DNA of 64,000 bases from Secundilactobacillus pentosiphilus (GTDB lineage: Bacteria; Bacillota; Bacilli; Lactobacillales; Lactobacillaceae), in contig NZ_BCMI01000009.1 in assembly GCF_002217985.1 (NCBI RefSeq), forward strand, positions 1 to 64,000. Reading direction: 5' to 3'. Each line of letters begins with the position of its first letter. The stretch's first letter is position 1. The notes below the pieces were generated by a model that was given only the letters and a program-made list of their open reading frames with translations, made no database searches and was not told where the DNA came from. Made by a program: the position numbers and the translations under genes. Positions 8,773 through 18,515 of the stretch are shown piece after piece.

Positions 8773-9183
8773 ATCGGGCAACCCCTTTCTGGTCAATTAA
8801 AGTTATTATTGGTGTAGTAAAATAGGGTTTTAAAAAGCACAATTAGCAAATCAAACCACTTCTTTAGAAATGCCGAGAGGGGCGTTCAACATGAAAGAAA
8901 ATAAAATTAGAAAGAGATTTCACCTTAGAATTGATTCCAATTCCTATGCCCAATGTCGGCTAATCAACGTTATTTTGGTCATCTAATAGGTCGGTCGTCT
9001 GATTAGTACTATGTTAGGCAGATAATAGGCAAAGCGTTTCATATCTCCTACAGTTGGTGAGCTATCTAGAGGGAGGAGGATAATTCATCGAAATTTACTA
9101 TTTAGGAGAACCTTATGCCAATATACTACATATATTGTGATACTTTTAACTTATATTAACAAATATAGAGGAGGTTTCAAGTC
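8773..9183. other. Gene-poor spacer upstream of jetA and the SDR relic
   Basis: There is no convincing gene here. A 31-codon frame at 8891-8986 (plus, begins MKENKIRKRFHLRID) has a GAGAGGGG ribosome-like site 8 bases ahead, but no recognisable product. The jet promoter must lie in 8797-8880. TTG-rich -35-like and TATTTT-like boxes exist there, but I could not choose one. A good GAGGAGG site at 9169-9175 belongs to the broken dehydrogenase that follows. Confidence 0.4.
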
Positions 9184-9797
9184 ATGAATGATCGTTTAAA
9201 AAATAAAGTAGCGATTATTACTGGCAGCTCCGGCGGATTGGAAATTATAATTTCTGAATACTATGTATGTGAAAAAGTTATCATAGTTCTAACTTATTTA
9301 AATGAAAGTGACACCGAGAAAGCAATCGTTGCCGATAGCTCAAGTGCCATCTTTTTAAAACAAGATGGCACTAAGGGAGACCACCTGACAATCGATAATT
9401 AAGAAAGCAACTAAAATACTTGGTAAATTAAATATTCTAGTTAACTATGCAGATATTTCACCAGACACGAAACCAATCGATGAGGTTCAATTAGCTGACT
9501 GGCAACGAGGCCTTGATATTAATTTGATAGGTAATTTTCTATAGATAAAGTATGCCTTTAAAGGTGTAGCAAAAACAGCTACTATTAACGCAACAACGAA
9601 GGGGTATAATATTCAGGTCAAATCAGTGCATCTTCGAATCATCAAGATTCCAATGACACTGGCGAAAGTGCCTTTTTAAAGGGTCGAATCGGTGAACCAC
9701 ATGATATCGGTGAGTTCGTGTCTATTTAGGATAGGCAGAATCAAAATATGTTACTGGGTCTGAATTCGTTGTCGATAGTGGATTTACTGCAGTTTAA
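9184..9797 (+). pseudogene. Decayed short-chain dehydrogenase/reductase (SDR)
   Basis: The ATG at 9184, with a good GAGGAGG site, opens MNDRLKNKVAIITGSSGG, a classical SDR nucleotide-binding start. After 72 codons the frame breaks. Another frame continues with KILGKLNILVNYADISP and WQRGLDINLIGNFL (the NNAG and NLxG regions), then an in-frame TAG. Further on RIGEPHDIGEFVS and KYVTGSEFVVDSGFTAV (ending at 9797) give the SDR C-terminus. The block with the catalytic Ser and YxxxK is missing. So it has several independent lesions: frameshifts, nonsense and an internal deletion. It is clearly an old pseudogene and the original substrate is unknown. Confidence 0.85.
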
Positions 9798-9910
9798 TTA
9801 AAATTGTGTCAAATTTGTAAATTAAACAACGGATACTTACAGAGAACTACTTAAAAGTTTCCTGAATACAAAGAATCCACTGAAATGACATTTTTCCAGT
9901 GCGGTGGTAC

Positions 9911-9956
9911 TTTGAGTAAACTTAATAAAATATAGGTTTTATTAAGTTTACTCAAA
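9911..9956. repeat. Perfect 20-bp inverted repeat with 6-bp loop
   Basis: TTTGAGTAAACTTAATAAAA at 9911-9930 is exactly repeated in inverse orientation at 9937-9956 around TATAGG. There is no U-tract on either side, so it is not a standard terminator. A weaker inverted repeat (CCACTG...CAGTG) lies just before it at about 9879-9903. The role is unknown: a dyad operator, a cruciform or the remnant of a mobile element. Confidence 0.7.
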
Positions 9957-10805
9957 AATAATCGTCAGCCCTTCCCCTAGCATCAATTGATCTTTGAGGG
10001 GAGTTGAAACAGGTAAAATCGCTGTAAACTCAGTAATTTATAGCGAAAATTGTCAATTAGGTCAATTAGAACGTCAAAACGTCTTAAATTGCTTAGCAAA
10101 CAGTGTTATTCAGCAATTAAAAACCTTAGGATTAACGCATTCAAAGAACTTAGAGATCGCAAGAATTGCTGTTTGCGGATTATATAGCCAGACATAGGCA
10201 ACCCAGACATAAGCAACTTTGAAGCTCAATATCAAACTAACTCAAATTCTGAGCAAAACTAGCTAATACCAGCTAATAACCAGCTAATAAAATAAATGGA
10301 ACAAGTTCACATAAATTAACCGCTCAATAAGTTCTTCTGTAGCAAATATCTAGTTTTAAGCAGTAATCATCCAGTATGATGAAATCTATGCTACTTAAAT
10401 TAATGAAACTAAACTTGTCTTCATATGTAAACTGATATTTACAGAACGGAGAATCTCAATACCCAGATAAATCATATAGGGAATTATCGGCGTTCATACG
10501 ACACACGTTCGTTATTTTTGATGTGTAGTTGTACGAATCATGTTTCTAGATGCGTCACTTGATTTAACGTTTCAATCTCTCAATCGATTTAAACTCGTTC
10601 AGACTAACTGATGACATTCAACAAGGCGGGGGAGGATTTTTAGCAACAATAATTGCGATTCTTTTGTTTTCTTTCTCTACTTTACATAATATATATTATT
10701 CAAAGTAGTGGTTCACAGAAATTAGACCTTAATTTAGCTGTACCATTTGTGCTACATTTTTACGCTTACTCCCGTACTCTTAATGATACCCGTAGTTGCT
10801 AATCA
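9957..10805. other. AT-rich region without a convincing gene
   Basis: Only short frames occur. The longest (9994-10197, plus, 67 codons from a TTG) has no proper ribosome site and no recognisable family, so I do not call it. Small direct repeats (CAGCTAATA-like, three copies) lie at about 10264-10291. Broken frames and low GC suggest decayed mobile or accessory DNA between the jet island and the core genes. Confidence 0.4.
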
Positions 10806-10807
10806 AA

Positions 10808-10836
10808 ATAAAAAGCGCCGCATTTTGCTAGCGCTC
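10808..10836 (-). terminator. Terminator of the small membrane protein gene
   Basis: On the minus strand AGCGC and GCGCT pair around a 12-nt loop, followed by TTTTTAT. It overlaps the stop codon of the gene at 10828. Confidence 0.6.
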
Positions 10837-11202
10837 CTTAGAATCAGCAGAATCTTTTTTCTCAAAGTGATTATTAAACCAAATTGCCATGATACCCGTT
10901 GCGGTTCCAATCACACACACAATTAATAATAATCCCGTTGTCATTCCTGAATATTTTTTGACAGCATCAACCATCATGGCAACCAACATCACGACAGCCA
11001 AAATATTGACTAACGTTAAGATAATCTTCTCACTGTCATTATGCTTTGCTAAGTATAGCGAAATTGCATAAACGCCAATATAACTCACAACGCTCACAAG
11101 ACTCTCATACGATAAATCATGCTTACTTACGGCAGAAATGACCGTTATTAAGCATAACCCAATAGCGGTGATCCACGATGTTATAGCTGTTTTTCGGTTC
11201 AC
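10828..11202 (-). CDS. Small hypothetical four-helix membrane protein
   Basis: About 124 residues with four hydrophobic segments (roughly 9-26, 38-54, 63-82 and 92-111) and a charged C-terminal tail (FEKKDSADSKER). The open frame reaches a GTG at 11211, but GAGGAG lies 8 bases before the GTG at 11202, which is the better start. I do not recognise a family. It stands alone upstream of its own terminator, between gene-poor DNA and msrB. It could be an immunity, holin-like or stress membrane protein, but nothing here decides. Confidence 0.6.
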   Translation of the reverse strand: MNRKTAITSWITAIGLCLITVISAVSKHDLSYESLVSVVSYIGVYAISLYLAKHNDSEKIILTLVNILAVVMLVAMMVDAVKKYSGMTTGLLLIVCVIGTATGIMAIWFNNHFEKKDSADSKER

Positions 11203-11276
11203 GGCGAACACTCCTCAAATCATATATACTCACATTATCGGTGATTTTGAGGGATTTGCAACCGATCCACCTGGAG

Positions 11277-11714
11277 TTATTGCTCAAATAACGTCTGATA
11301 TTGACCATAGCCCGCTTGATCTAGCTGTTCTGCGGGAATAAATTTTAACGCGGCACTGTTAATACAATACCTTAAACCGCCAGCTTCTTTGGGTCCATCT
11401 GTAAAAACGTGGCCTAAGTGCGATGCCGCGTCAGTTGAGCGAACTTCTGTCCGGTACATACCGTGCGATGTGTCTAAATGACGCTTAACAGACTGCTTTT
11501 CAATGGGTTTGGTAAATGACGGCCAGCCGCAGCCAGCATCATATTTGTCCAGTGAACTAAAAAGCGGTTCACCGCTGACAACGTCAACGTAAATACCTGG
11601 TTGATCAAATTGATCATACTGGCCACTAAACGGTGCTTCTGTAGCCGCATTCTGGGTCACTTCATATGCAGTTTGAGATAACTGCTCATGTAAGTCTTGG
11701 CCATTTCTTTTCAT
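11277..11714 (-). CDS. msrB: Peptide methionine-(R)-S-oxide reductase MsrB
   Basis: A 145-residue single-domain MsrB. It has the family landmarks GCGWPSF (about residues 61-67), [16 protein letters not shown] and the catalytic Cys in [13 protein letters not shown]. It reduces the R-epimer of methionine sulfoxide in oxidised proteins using thioredoxin. The zinc-binding CxxC pairs found in some MsrB are absent, which is common in lactobacilli. The ATG start has GGAG 12 bases ahead. It is apparently transcribed alone. Confidence 0.95.
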   Translation of the reverse strand: MKRNGQDLHEQLSQTAYEVTQNAATEAPFSGQYDQFDQPGIYVDVVSGEPLFSSLDKYDAGCGWPSFTKPIEKQSVKRHLDTSHGMYRTEVRSTDAASHLGHVFTDGPKEAGGLRYCINSAALKFIPAEQLDQAGYGQYQTLFEQ

Positions 11715-11827
11715 TTATTTTTTCAGCTCCTTGACAATTCAATTATAATAGGTTGTGTACAACTAATTAACCCTATTATAACAACTGGTCAGCTTTTCAC
11801 AACTATTTGGCTTTTTAACTTTGAAAC

Positions 11828-11862
11828 CAAAAAAACAGCCCAAATAAATTGGACTGTTTTTT
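11828..11862 (-). terminator. Terminator of ppaC
   Basis: On the minus strand ACAGTCCAAT pairs with ATTTGGGCTGT around a short loop and is followed by seven T. It begins 15 bp after the ppaC stop. Confidence 0.85.
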
Positions 11863-11877
11863 AATCAATTCATTTAA

Positions 11878-12807
11878 TTAAGCTTCAAAAGCATCTTGAA
11901 GTGGCGGTACCACTTGCTTCTTACGTGATACAACACCAGGCAAACTAGCACGATCATCCTTCAAAGTTGTCTTAAAGGCTTTTTCAACGACGTCCTTTGG
12001 TTCACCCACAACGAATAATTCAGAGTTGCTATCCAAAACGTTCGTTGCTAAAACTAAGAACAAGTCGTAGCCCTTTTCAGAAGCTTCGTCGTTCATAGCT
12101 TTCTTGATACCATCTTCACGGCTGATCACATCGTTTAAATCAACGGTGTTGATCTGGTCGATCCGTACGCTCTTGCCGGCCATTGTAAACGACTTGGCAT
12201 CGCCTGATACTAATTCAGCGTCGGATTTGGCTGACAAGTTAGTTCCAGCCTTTAGCATTTCAATGCCGTAACTTTCGTAATCAACGTCAGCGATTTCGGC
12301 AAGTGCTTTAACGGCTTCACGATCTTTATCAGTTGTAGTTGGTGATTTAAGCAGCAACGTATCAGAAATGATAGCTGACAGCATCAAACCAGCTAACTGA
12401 GCTGGAATATCGATCTTGTTTTCAGCGAATAGGTTGGTAATGATCGTGCTGACACAGCCAACTGGTTCTGCACGGTAATACAACGGTGCAGCGGTGTTAA
12501 AACCGTTGATCCGGTGGTGATCAACCACGTGAGTCACTGTGACATCGGCAATATCATCAGCTGACTGCTGTGGTTCGTTGTGGTCAACTAACATGACTTT
12601 ATCAACTTCGTTTGAAACCGTCTTAACGACCCGTGGTGCGGCCACGCCAAAGTGTTTCAAAACAAAGCTGGTTTCCATGTTTGGTTCGCCAAGCGCAACG
12701 GCTTCGACGTCATAACCTAGTTTTGATTGTAAATATGCGTATGCCATTGCGGCAACAATTGCATCAGTATCCGGACTCTTGTGTCCAAAAACGAGTTCTT
12801 TTGACAT
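11878..12807 (-). CDS. ppaC: Manganese-dependent inorganic pyrophosphatase (family II)
   Basis: 309 residues, the usual length for family II pyrophosphatases. DHH-family metal ligands are visible: GHKSPDTDA near residue 7-15, MLVDHNE, and the name-giving DHH in [12 protein letters not shown]-terminal DHHA2 domain ends in RKKQVVPPL, the conserved substrate-binding SRKKQ-type motif. It hydrolyses pyrophosphate in the cytosol and pulls biosynthetic reactions forward. A LysR gene lies 50 bp upstream on the same strand with no terminator seen between them. Confidence 0.96.
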   Translation of the reverse strand: MSKELVFGHKSPDTDAIVAAMAYAYLQSKLGYDVEAVALGEPNMETSFVLKHFGVAAPRVVKTVSNEVDKVMLVDHNEPQQSADDIADVTVTHVVDHHRINGFNTAAPLYYRAEPVGCVSTIITNLFAENKIDIPAQLAGLMLSAIISDTLLLKSPTTTDKDREAVKALAEIADVDYESYGIEMLKAGTNLSAKSDAELVSGDAKSFTMAGKSVRIDQINTVDLNDVISREDGIKKAMNDEASEKGYDLFLVLATNVLDSNSELFVVGEPKDVVEKAFKTTLKDDRASLPGVVSRKKQVVPPLQDAFEA

Positions 12808-12857
12808 AAACTTATCGCTCCTCGTATCAATTATGTTTTTACATACTAATCATACTA

Positions 12858-13817
12858 TTAATTTTGTTGGATTTCTTGTAAACGTGCCAAATAATCTTTG
12901 GTTTTCAAATATTGATCAAATTGAGCTAAGAAGTGGCCGATACGTGGAATTTTATCCTTGCCGCTTCTGAAGACAAAGGCGAGTTCAAACCGAATATTTG
13001 GTTCAAAGCGTGCGGTCCAAGTGCCAGGCTGTTCACCCTGGCCAACTACGAATGAGTTAGGCAGTGCCGTATAGGCCCCAGTGGCATCTGAGAAACGCAG
13101 CAATTGACTCGGTGTGGTAAATTGAGCCACACTCGTTGGTAAATCAACCATGGCATTCTTAAAGGATTCACGCATGACGTGATTCAGGTAGTAGTCAACT
13201 GGATAAGTGACCCACGGTTTGTTAGGTGTGTCTGCAAACTTGATCCGCTTCTTCTTGCTAAGTTTTTCATCATGGTGAATAAACAGTAAGTCATCGCTAA
13301 TGATCCGTTTAGATTCATACGGTTTCCAGTTCTTAATGGATTCATCTGGTAAGTACATAATGGCCAGATCAATTTGGTTATTCTCCAATTTGTCCCAAAT
13401 TTCTTTACGAGTCAGCATGTGCAACGTAATCTTAACGTCTGGATTTTCCCGGTAGGACTGAATCACAAAGTCTTCAAACACGCTGTCTTCAACCGAAGCC
13501 AACATGCCAATATTGATGTCACCCTGGGTAGCACTGGTTGACTGCTGAATCTCATCAGTGGCGCTGTTCAAAACGTCGTAGATCCGGTGAGTCGCATCCA
13601 GCATCGTGTAACCAGCGTCGGTTAAACGCAGCTTCTTACCAACGGAATAGAATAAACGGGCACCAACCGTGCGTTCCAACTTTTTAATTTGCTGAGTTAA
13701 GGCAGGCTGCGTAATGCCTAAAATCTGTGCGGCCTGCGTATAATTCATCGTTTCAGATAATTGTAAAAAATATGTCAGTGTTTTAGATGAAAAAATACTT
13801 TCTTGCTTGCTTTTCAT
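12858..13817 (-). CDS. LysR-family transcriptional regulator
   Basis: 319 residues. The N-terminal winged helix has the LysR signature (MNYTQAAQILGITQPALTQQIKKLE, about residues 23-48, then GARLFYSVGKKLRLTDAG). A substrate-binding domain begins near residue 100. The ATG start has GGAGG ahead. The effector is not identifiable. It lies upstream of ppaC on the same strand, which may be chance. Confidence 0.93.
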   Translation of the reverse strand: MKSKQESIFSSKTLTYFLQLSETMNYTQAAQILGITQPALTQQIKKLERTVGARLFYSVGKKLRLTDAGYTMLDATHRIYDVLNSATDEIQQSTSATQGDINIGMLASVEDSVFEDFVIQSYRENPDVKITLHMLTRKEIWDKLENNQIDLAIMYLPDESIKNWKPYESKRIISDDLLFIHHDEKLSKKKRIKFADTPNKPWVTYPVDYYLNHVMRESFKNAMVDLPTSVAQFTTPSQLLRFSDATGAYTALPNSFVVGQGEQPGTWTARFEPNIRFELAFVFRSGKDKIPRIGHFLAQFDQYLKTKDYLARLQEIQQN

Positions 13818-13927
13818 GTGGGAGCCTCCTAAATAGGTTGTCCTGTTTTGTTATCAAAACTATAATAACCATCTTTGGCCCAATACGCAATTATTGTAAT
13901 CCGAAAATAACTAAAAACTAATAAAAA

Positions 13928-16372
13928 TTAAGACAAAGTTAAAATAGTTGGTTTATTCCGTAACACTTCCGGAATTCCTTCCGATTCTGTGTCAATCACA
14001 AACGAACCGTTAGAATAACGGTTATTCATTGGGTGTTCCGCTGGTAAAATATCGTGCAACCGGCGTCGATCCGTAATCACTTCCAGTGGTGAAGAGGCAT
14101 CCTTCAGCTTCAAAAAGTCCACCACTTCGTGCGGTTTAGACTTCAGCGCATGAAGCACCAAAACACCCTTCCGTGCCCGGCTCGTCACTGGCAGCTCGCT
14201 GGCAGGCATCTTCTTAAAGGCCCCGCGTTGCGTAATGAGTGCCACTGTATCGTCATCGTTAACTAGTTGTAGATCAACTACCGTATCACCTTCACCGAGT
14301 TTCATGGAACGCACCCCAGTTGTTCGGGCGCCGTTAACTGAAACCTCAGCTAAGTCGTAGCGCAAAGCTAAACCGAATCGTGACATTAGCAAAACCGATG
14401 CTTTAGCGGGCTGCGGCAGATACGTCACGTTGACGACTTTAGCAGTCTCAGACTTTAACTTTTCAAAGACTTTGGCACTAGATTTGTAAGTCCGGCCCGG
14501 TAATAAACTGTCAAACGCCGTCCGCTTGATGTAGCCATCGTCAGTCGTAATTAAGAACTCGCCAGGTGCTTTTAATGAGTTAAACGCGTAGGTAGCAATG
14601 ATTTCCTCATCATCAGCCAGGCCAATGGTTTGAGAAATATGCTCGCCGGTATCCTTCCAGCGGGCATCGGTAATCTCATGGACCGGCCGGTAAATCAAAT
14701 TACCCTTACTCGTAAACATAAACAAATGATCCAGCGTGCTGAGTTTTTCGGTAAAGATGGGATAGTCCTCAGCTTTTAAGCCATTATCTTCCGGATCAGA
14801 CGCATTGTATGACCGGACACCGCTGCGTTTCAAATAACCGTCACGGCTAACCATAACAACGACGTCTTCGTCCGGCACCATGACCTTGGTTGAAATCTTC
14901 AACGGTGTGATCTCAGCCTGAATTTCGGTCCGCCGGTCATTACGGTACTGTTTATTGATTTCACGCAGTTCTTTACGCATGACCTTGTTTAAGGCTTTAG
15001 GATCAGCCAGGATTTCTTTGTAAGAGGCGATATTCTTGGCTAATTCAGCCGCCTCTTTTTCCAGCGCGGTCACGTCGGTATTGGTCAACCGATACAGTTG
15101 CAGTGCGACGATTGCGTCAGCCTGTTCTTCCGAAAAGTCATAGCTGGCTACTAAATTGTCCCGCGCATCCTTTCGGTTCTTACTTGCCCGAATCGTAGCA
15201 ATCACTTGATCCAGGATCGAAAGTGCCTTGATCAGCCCCTCAACGATGTGCTGACGTTTTTCAGCCTTGTTCAAATCAAACTTGGTTCGACGCGAAATGA
15301 CGTCTTGCTGGTGTTCCAAATAAGCTGACAAAATAGTCTTCAAACCAACGTGCTCTGGCCGCTTATGATTAATAGCCACCATGTTGAAATTATAGGTAAC
15401 CTGCAGATCGGTATTTTTGAACAGGTAGTTCAAAATGCCCTTAGCATCCACGTCCCGTTTGAGCTCAATGGCAATTGACAGGCCGTCACGGTCTGATTCA
15501 TCACGAACTTCCGAAATACCGTCAACCTTCTTGGTTAAACGCAGTTCATCGATTCGCTTAACTAAGGTTGCTTTGTTAACTTCATAGGGAATCTCACTGA
15601 CGCGGATCAGCTGCTTATTGCCGCGCAGGTCTTCGATGGCCGTTCGTGAACGGACAACTACCCGCCCACGACCGGTTTCATAGGCTTTTTTGATACCATC
15701 CAGCCCTTGCAGGATACCACCGGTTGGAAAATCGGGACCTTTAACGAACTGCATTAAGTGGTCCAGATCCGCCTTGGGATGGTCCATCAAATAAATCAAG
15801 GCATCGACAACTTCACCTAAATTATGCGGCGGAATATCCGTTGCATAGCCGGCTGAAATCCCCGTCGCACCGTTGACCAGCAAGTTAGGAAACTTAGCCG
15901 GCAGCACGGTGGGTTCATATTCCGTGTCATCGAAATTCAGTACCATATCAACGGTTTCTTTATCGATGTCGCGGAGCATTTCACCAGCAATTTTACTGAG
16001 ACGAGCTTCCGTATACCGCATGGCAGCAGGCGGATCACCGTCCATGGACCCGTTGTTCCCGTGCATTTCGATCAGCGGCTCCCGCACTTTCCAATCCTGA
16101 CTCATGCGGTTCAGCGCTTCATAGATGGAACTATCACCATGGGGGTGAAAGTTACCCATGACGTTACCAACGGCCTTAGCTGATTTTCTGAACGGTTTAT
16201 CGTACGTGTTACCATCCTTGTTCATTGCAAATAAGATCCGTCGCTGAACTGGTTTTAAACCGTCCCGAATATCTGGAAGTGCCCGTTCTTGAATGATTGA
16301 TTTTGAATAGCGACCAAAACGGTCACTCATAACTTCTTCTAATGTGAGTTCTTGAATCTTAGTTCCCGCCAC
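13928..16372 (-). CDS. parC: DNA topoisomerase IV subunit A
   Basis: 814 residues. The breakage-reunion domain has catalytic Tyr120 (AAMRYTEARL) and the quinolone region HPHGDSSIYEA with Ser81, Ser82 and Glu85, the unmutated state. Six beta-propeller repeats follow in the C-terminal third, degenerate as in ParC (no perfect GyrA-box), which separates it from GyrA. With ParE it decatenates daughter chromosomes. It lies 20 bp downstream of parE, as one transcript. Confidence 0.97.
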   Translation of the reverse strand: MAGTKIQELTLEEVMSDRFGRYSKSIIQERALPDIRDGLKPVQRRILFAMNKDGNTYDKPFRKSAKAVGNVMGNFHPHGDSSIYEALNRMSQDWKVREPLIEMHGNNGSMDGDPPAAMRYTEARLSKIAGEMLRDIDKETVDMVLNFDDTEYEPTVLPAKFPNLLVNGATGISAGYATDIPPHNLGEVVDALIYLMDHPKADLDHLMQFVKGPDFPTGGILQGLDGIKKAYETGRGRVVVRSRTAIEDLRGNKQLIRVSEIPYEVNKATLVKRIDELRLTKKVDGISEVRDESDRDGLSIAIELKRDVDAKGILNYLFKNTDLQVTYNFNMVAINHKRPEHVGLKTILSAYLEHQQDVISRRTKFDLNKAEKRQHIVEGLIKALSILDQVIATIRASKNRKDARDNLVASYDFSEEQADAIVALQLYRLTNTDVTALEKEAAELAKNIASYKEILADPKALNKVMRKELREINKQYRNDRRTEIQAEITPLKISTKVMVPDEDVVVMVSRDGYLKRSGVRSYNASDPEDNGLKAEDYPIFTEKLSTLDHLFMFTSKGNLIYRPVHEITDARWKDTGEHISQTIGLADDEEIIATYAFNSLKAPGEFLITTDDGYIKRTAFDSLLPGRTYKSSAKVFEKLKSETAKVVNVTYLPQPAKASVLLMSRFGLALRYDLAEVSVNGARTTGVRSMKLGEGDTVVDLQLVNDDDTVALITQRGAFKKMPASELPVTSRARKGVLVLHALKSKPHEVVDFLKLKDASSPLEVITDRRRLHDILPAEHPMNNRYSNGSFVIDTESEGIPEVLRNKPTILTLS

Positions 16373-16392
16373 TCAAAGGACTCCTTTCCTAC

Positions 16393-18378
16393 CTATTTCG
16401 TTGATGTCGGCTCGTGGTGCGCTTCGTTTGCAAGGTTGCTATCGAGGATACTGCCCTCTTCTTCCATGGTGAAAGCAACGTTTTCTTCGATCCACTTACG
16501 TCTTGGTTCCACCTTATCGCCCATCAGAGTCGTCACACGGCGTTCAGCTAAGGCAGCATCATCGATCCGAACGCGAACCAGTGTCCGGCCTTCCGGATTC
16601 ATGGTAGTTTCCCAGAGCTGTTCAGCATCCATTTCACCAAGTCCCTTGAACCGTTGTAATTTGTATCCCTTTAAGCCCTTCGTCTTGACAGCTAATTCTT
16701 CATCGGTCCAAGCATATTCATCGACTTGCTTCTTACCGCTGCCCTTTTGAATCATGTAAAGTGGTGGCAATGCAATGTAAACACGACCGGCAGTAATCAT
16801 TGGCCGCATATATTTATAGAAGAACGTTAACAGTAAAATTTGAATATGAGCACCATCATCATCGGCATCGGTCATAATAATAATCTTGTCGTAATTGGCA
16901 TCCTCAATACTGAATTCAGAGCCAACGCCCGCACCGATCGTGTAGATCATGGCATTCAGCTCTTCGTTTTTCATCACGTCTTCCAGCTTGGCCTTTTCCG
17001 TATTCAAAACCTTGCCACGTAACGGCAAGATTGCTTGAAATTTACGGTTCCGGCCCTGTTTAGCGGAGCCGCCGGCAGAATCACCTTCCACCAAGAAGAG
17101 TTCGTTCTTATCGGCATTTTTGGACTGTGCCGGCGTTAGCTTACCGGACAGTAACCGTTCCTTATGCTTATGTTTCTTACCAGAACGGGTTTCGTCCCGT
17201 GCTTTCCTGGCAGCTTCACGAGCAGTTCGTGCACGCAGTGATTTATGTACCAGCATCTGCGCGAATTCGCCGTTTTCCATCAGGTAATAACCCAACTGTT
17301 CACTGACAACATTGTCAACGATAGCACGGGCTTCGGGCGTCCCCAGTTTTTCCTTCGTTTGACCTTCAAACTGCAAAATTTCTTCCGGTACCCGCAGGGA
17401 AATGACTGCTGACAGGCCTTCACGAACGTCGGAACCGTCCAAGTTCTTATCCTTTTCCTTCAACAACCCGACTTTACGGGCATACTCGTTAAAGGCTTTG
17501 GTCCATGCGCTGCGCATGCCGGCTTCGTGTGTCCCGCCTTCTGGGGTGCGAACGTTGTTAACGAAGGACAGCAAATTCTCGGAATAACCATCGTTATACT
17601 GAGCCGCAACTTCAACTTCAACGCCCTGTTTTTTACCGTCAAAGTACATCACGTCACCAAGGGTTTCCTTATCTTCGTTCAAATAAGCAACGAACTCCTT
17701 GATGCCATCTTCATAATGGAAGACTTCTTCACGTTCTTGGCCCTGCCGCTTGTCAGTCAGGATAATCTTGACACCCTTCAGTAAAAAGGCTGATTCTCGC
17801 AAACGTTCAGACAGTGTGTTGAAATTAAAGACAGTGGTCGTAAAAATAGCGCTGTCCGGTTTGAAATGAATCTTGGTACCAGTGGGCTTGCGTGTTTTAC
17901 CCTTTTTGACCAGCGTTGTCACAGGATGGCCGCCATCCTTGAACTGCTGTTCATACATCTTGCCATCACGGACAATGTTAACGGTCAATTCGGAAGAAAG
18001 GGCGTTTACCACACTGGCTCCGACACCGTGCAATCCACCAGATGTTTTATAGCCGCCCTGACCAAACTTACCGCCGGCATGCAGCACCGTCAAAATAACT
18101 TCTGGCGTAGGTTTCCCCGACGAATGCATACCCACGGGCATCCCCCGTCCATGATCGGTTACGGTAATGCTGTTATCAGCTTCAATGACCACGGTGATTT
18201 CATCGCCATAGCCAGCTAAGGCTTCATCCACCGCGTTATCGACGATTTCGTATACTAAATGGTGCAATCCACGGGTATCAGTTGAACCAATGTACATCCC
18301 TGGCCGTTTACGAACAGCCTCAAGTCCTTCTAGAACCTGAATCGATGAATCGTCATAAGTTGCTTTTTTACTCGGCAC
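16393..18378 (-). CDS. parE: DNA topoisomerase IV subunit B
   Basis: About 661 residues. The GHKL ATPase domain has YEIVDNAVDEALAG and the GGLHGVGASVVNA lid. A transducer domain follows, then a TOPRIM domain with FLVEGDSAGGSAKQGR and TDADDDGAHI. The frame is open to a TTG at 18396, but AAAGGGG sits 8 bases before the GTG at 18378, chosen as start. It pairs with parC directly downstream. It is transcribed divergently from plsY, an arrangement common in lactobacilli. Confidence 0.97.
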   Translation of the reverse strand: MPSKKATYDDSSIQVLEGLEAVRKRPGMYIGSTDTRGLHHLVYEIVDNAVDEALAGYGDEITVVIEADNSITVTDHGRGMPVGMHSSGKPTPEVILTVLHAGGKFGQGGYKTSGGLHGVGASVVNALSSELTVNIVRDGKMYEQQFKDGGHPVTTLVKKGKTRKPTGTKIHFKPDSAIFTTTVFNFNTLSERLRESAFLLKGVKIILTDKRQGQEREEVFHYEDGIKEFVAYLNEDKETLGDVMYFDGKKQGVEVEVAAQYNDGYSENLLSFVNNVRTPEGGTHEAGMRSAWTKAFNEYARKVGLLKEKDKNLDGSDVREGLSAVISLRVPEEILQFEGQTKEKLGTPEARAIVDNVVSEQLGYYLMENGEFAQMLVHKSLRARTAREAARKARDETRSGKKHKHKERLLSGKLTPAQSKNADKNELFLVEGDSAGGSAKQGRNRKFQAILPLRGKVLNTEKAKLEDVMKNEELNAMIYTIGAGVGSEFSIEDANYDKIIIMTDADDDGAHIQILLLTFFYKYMRPMITAGRVYIALPPLYMIQKGSGKKQVDEYAWTDEELAVKTKGLKGYKLQRFKGLGEMDAEQLWETTMNPEGRTLVRVRIDDAALAERRVTTLMGDKVEPRRKWIEENVAFTMEEEGSILDSNLANEAHHEPTSTK

Positions 18379-18515
18379 CAAAAAGACCCCTTTCAACTTT
18401 TAAATACGGTTTTTACTTATAATTCATGATAACAATGAAATTCTTCTGTCAAGCAGTAGGAAACATGCTAAAATATTAGCCGTGACACGTCATCATGACA
18501 ATGGAGGAATAGAAC

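Noticed and set aside
9994-10197. 67-codon plus-strand frame
   Set aside because: It starts at a TTG without a proper ribosome site, has no recognisable family and lies in decayed DNA, so it is probably chance.
10259-10291. Three CAGCTAATA-like short direct repeats as a CRISPR or iteron array
   Set aside because: They are too short and too few, lack regular spacers, and have no replication or cas gene nearby.
16352-16750. 132-codon plus-strand frame opposite the parE end and parC start
   Set aside because: It is antisense to well-identified parE/parC, with Ser/Arg-rich composition typical of a shadow frame.
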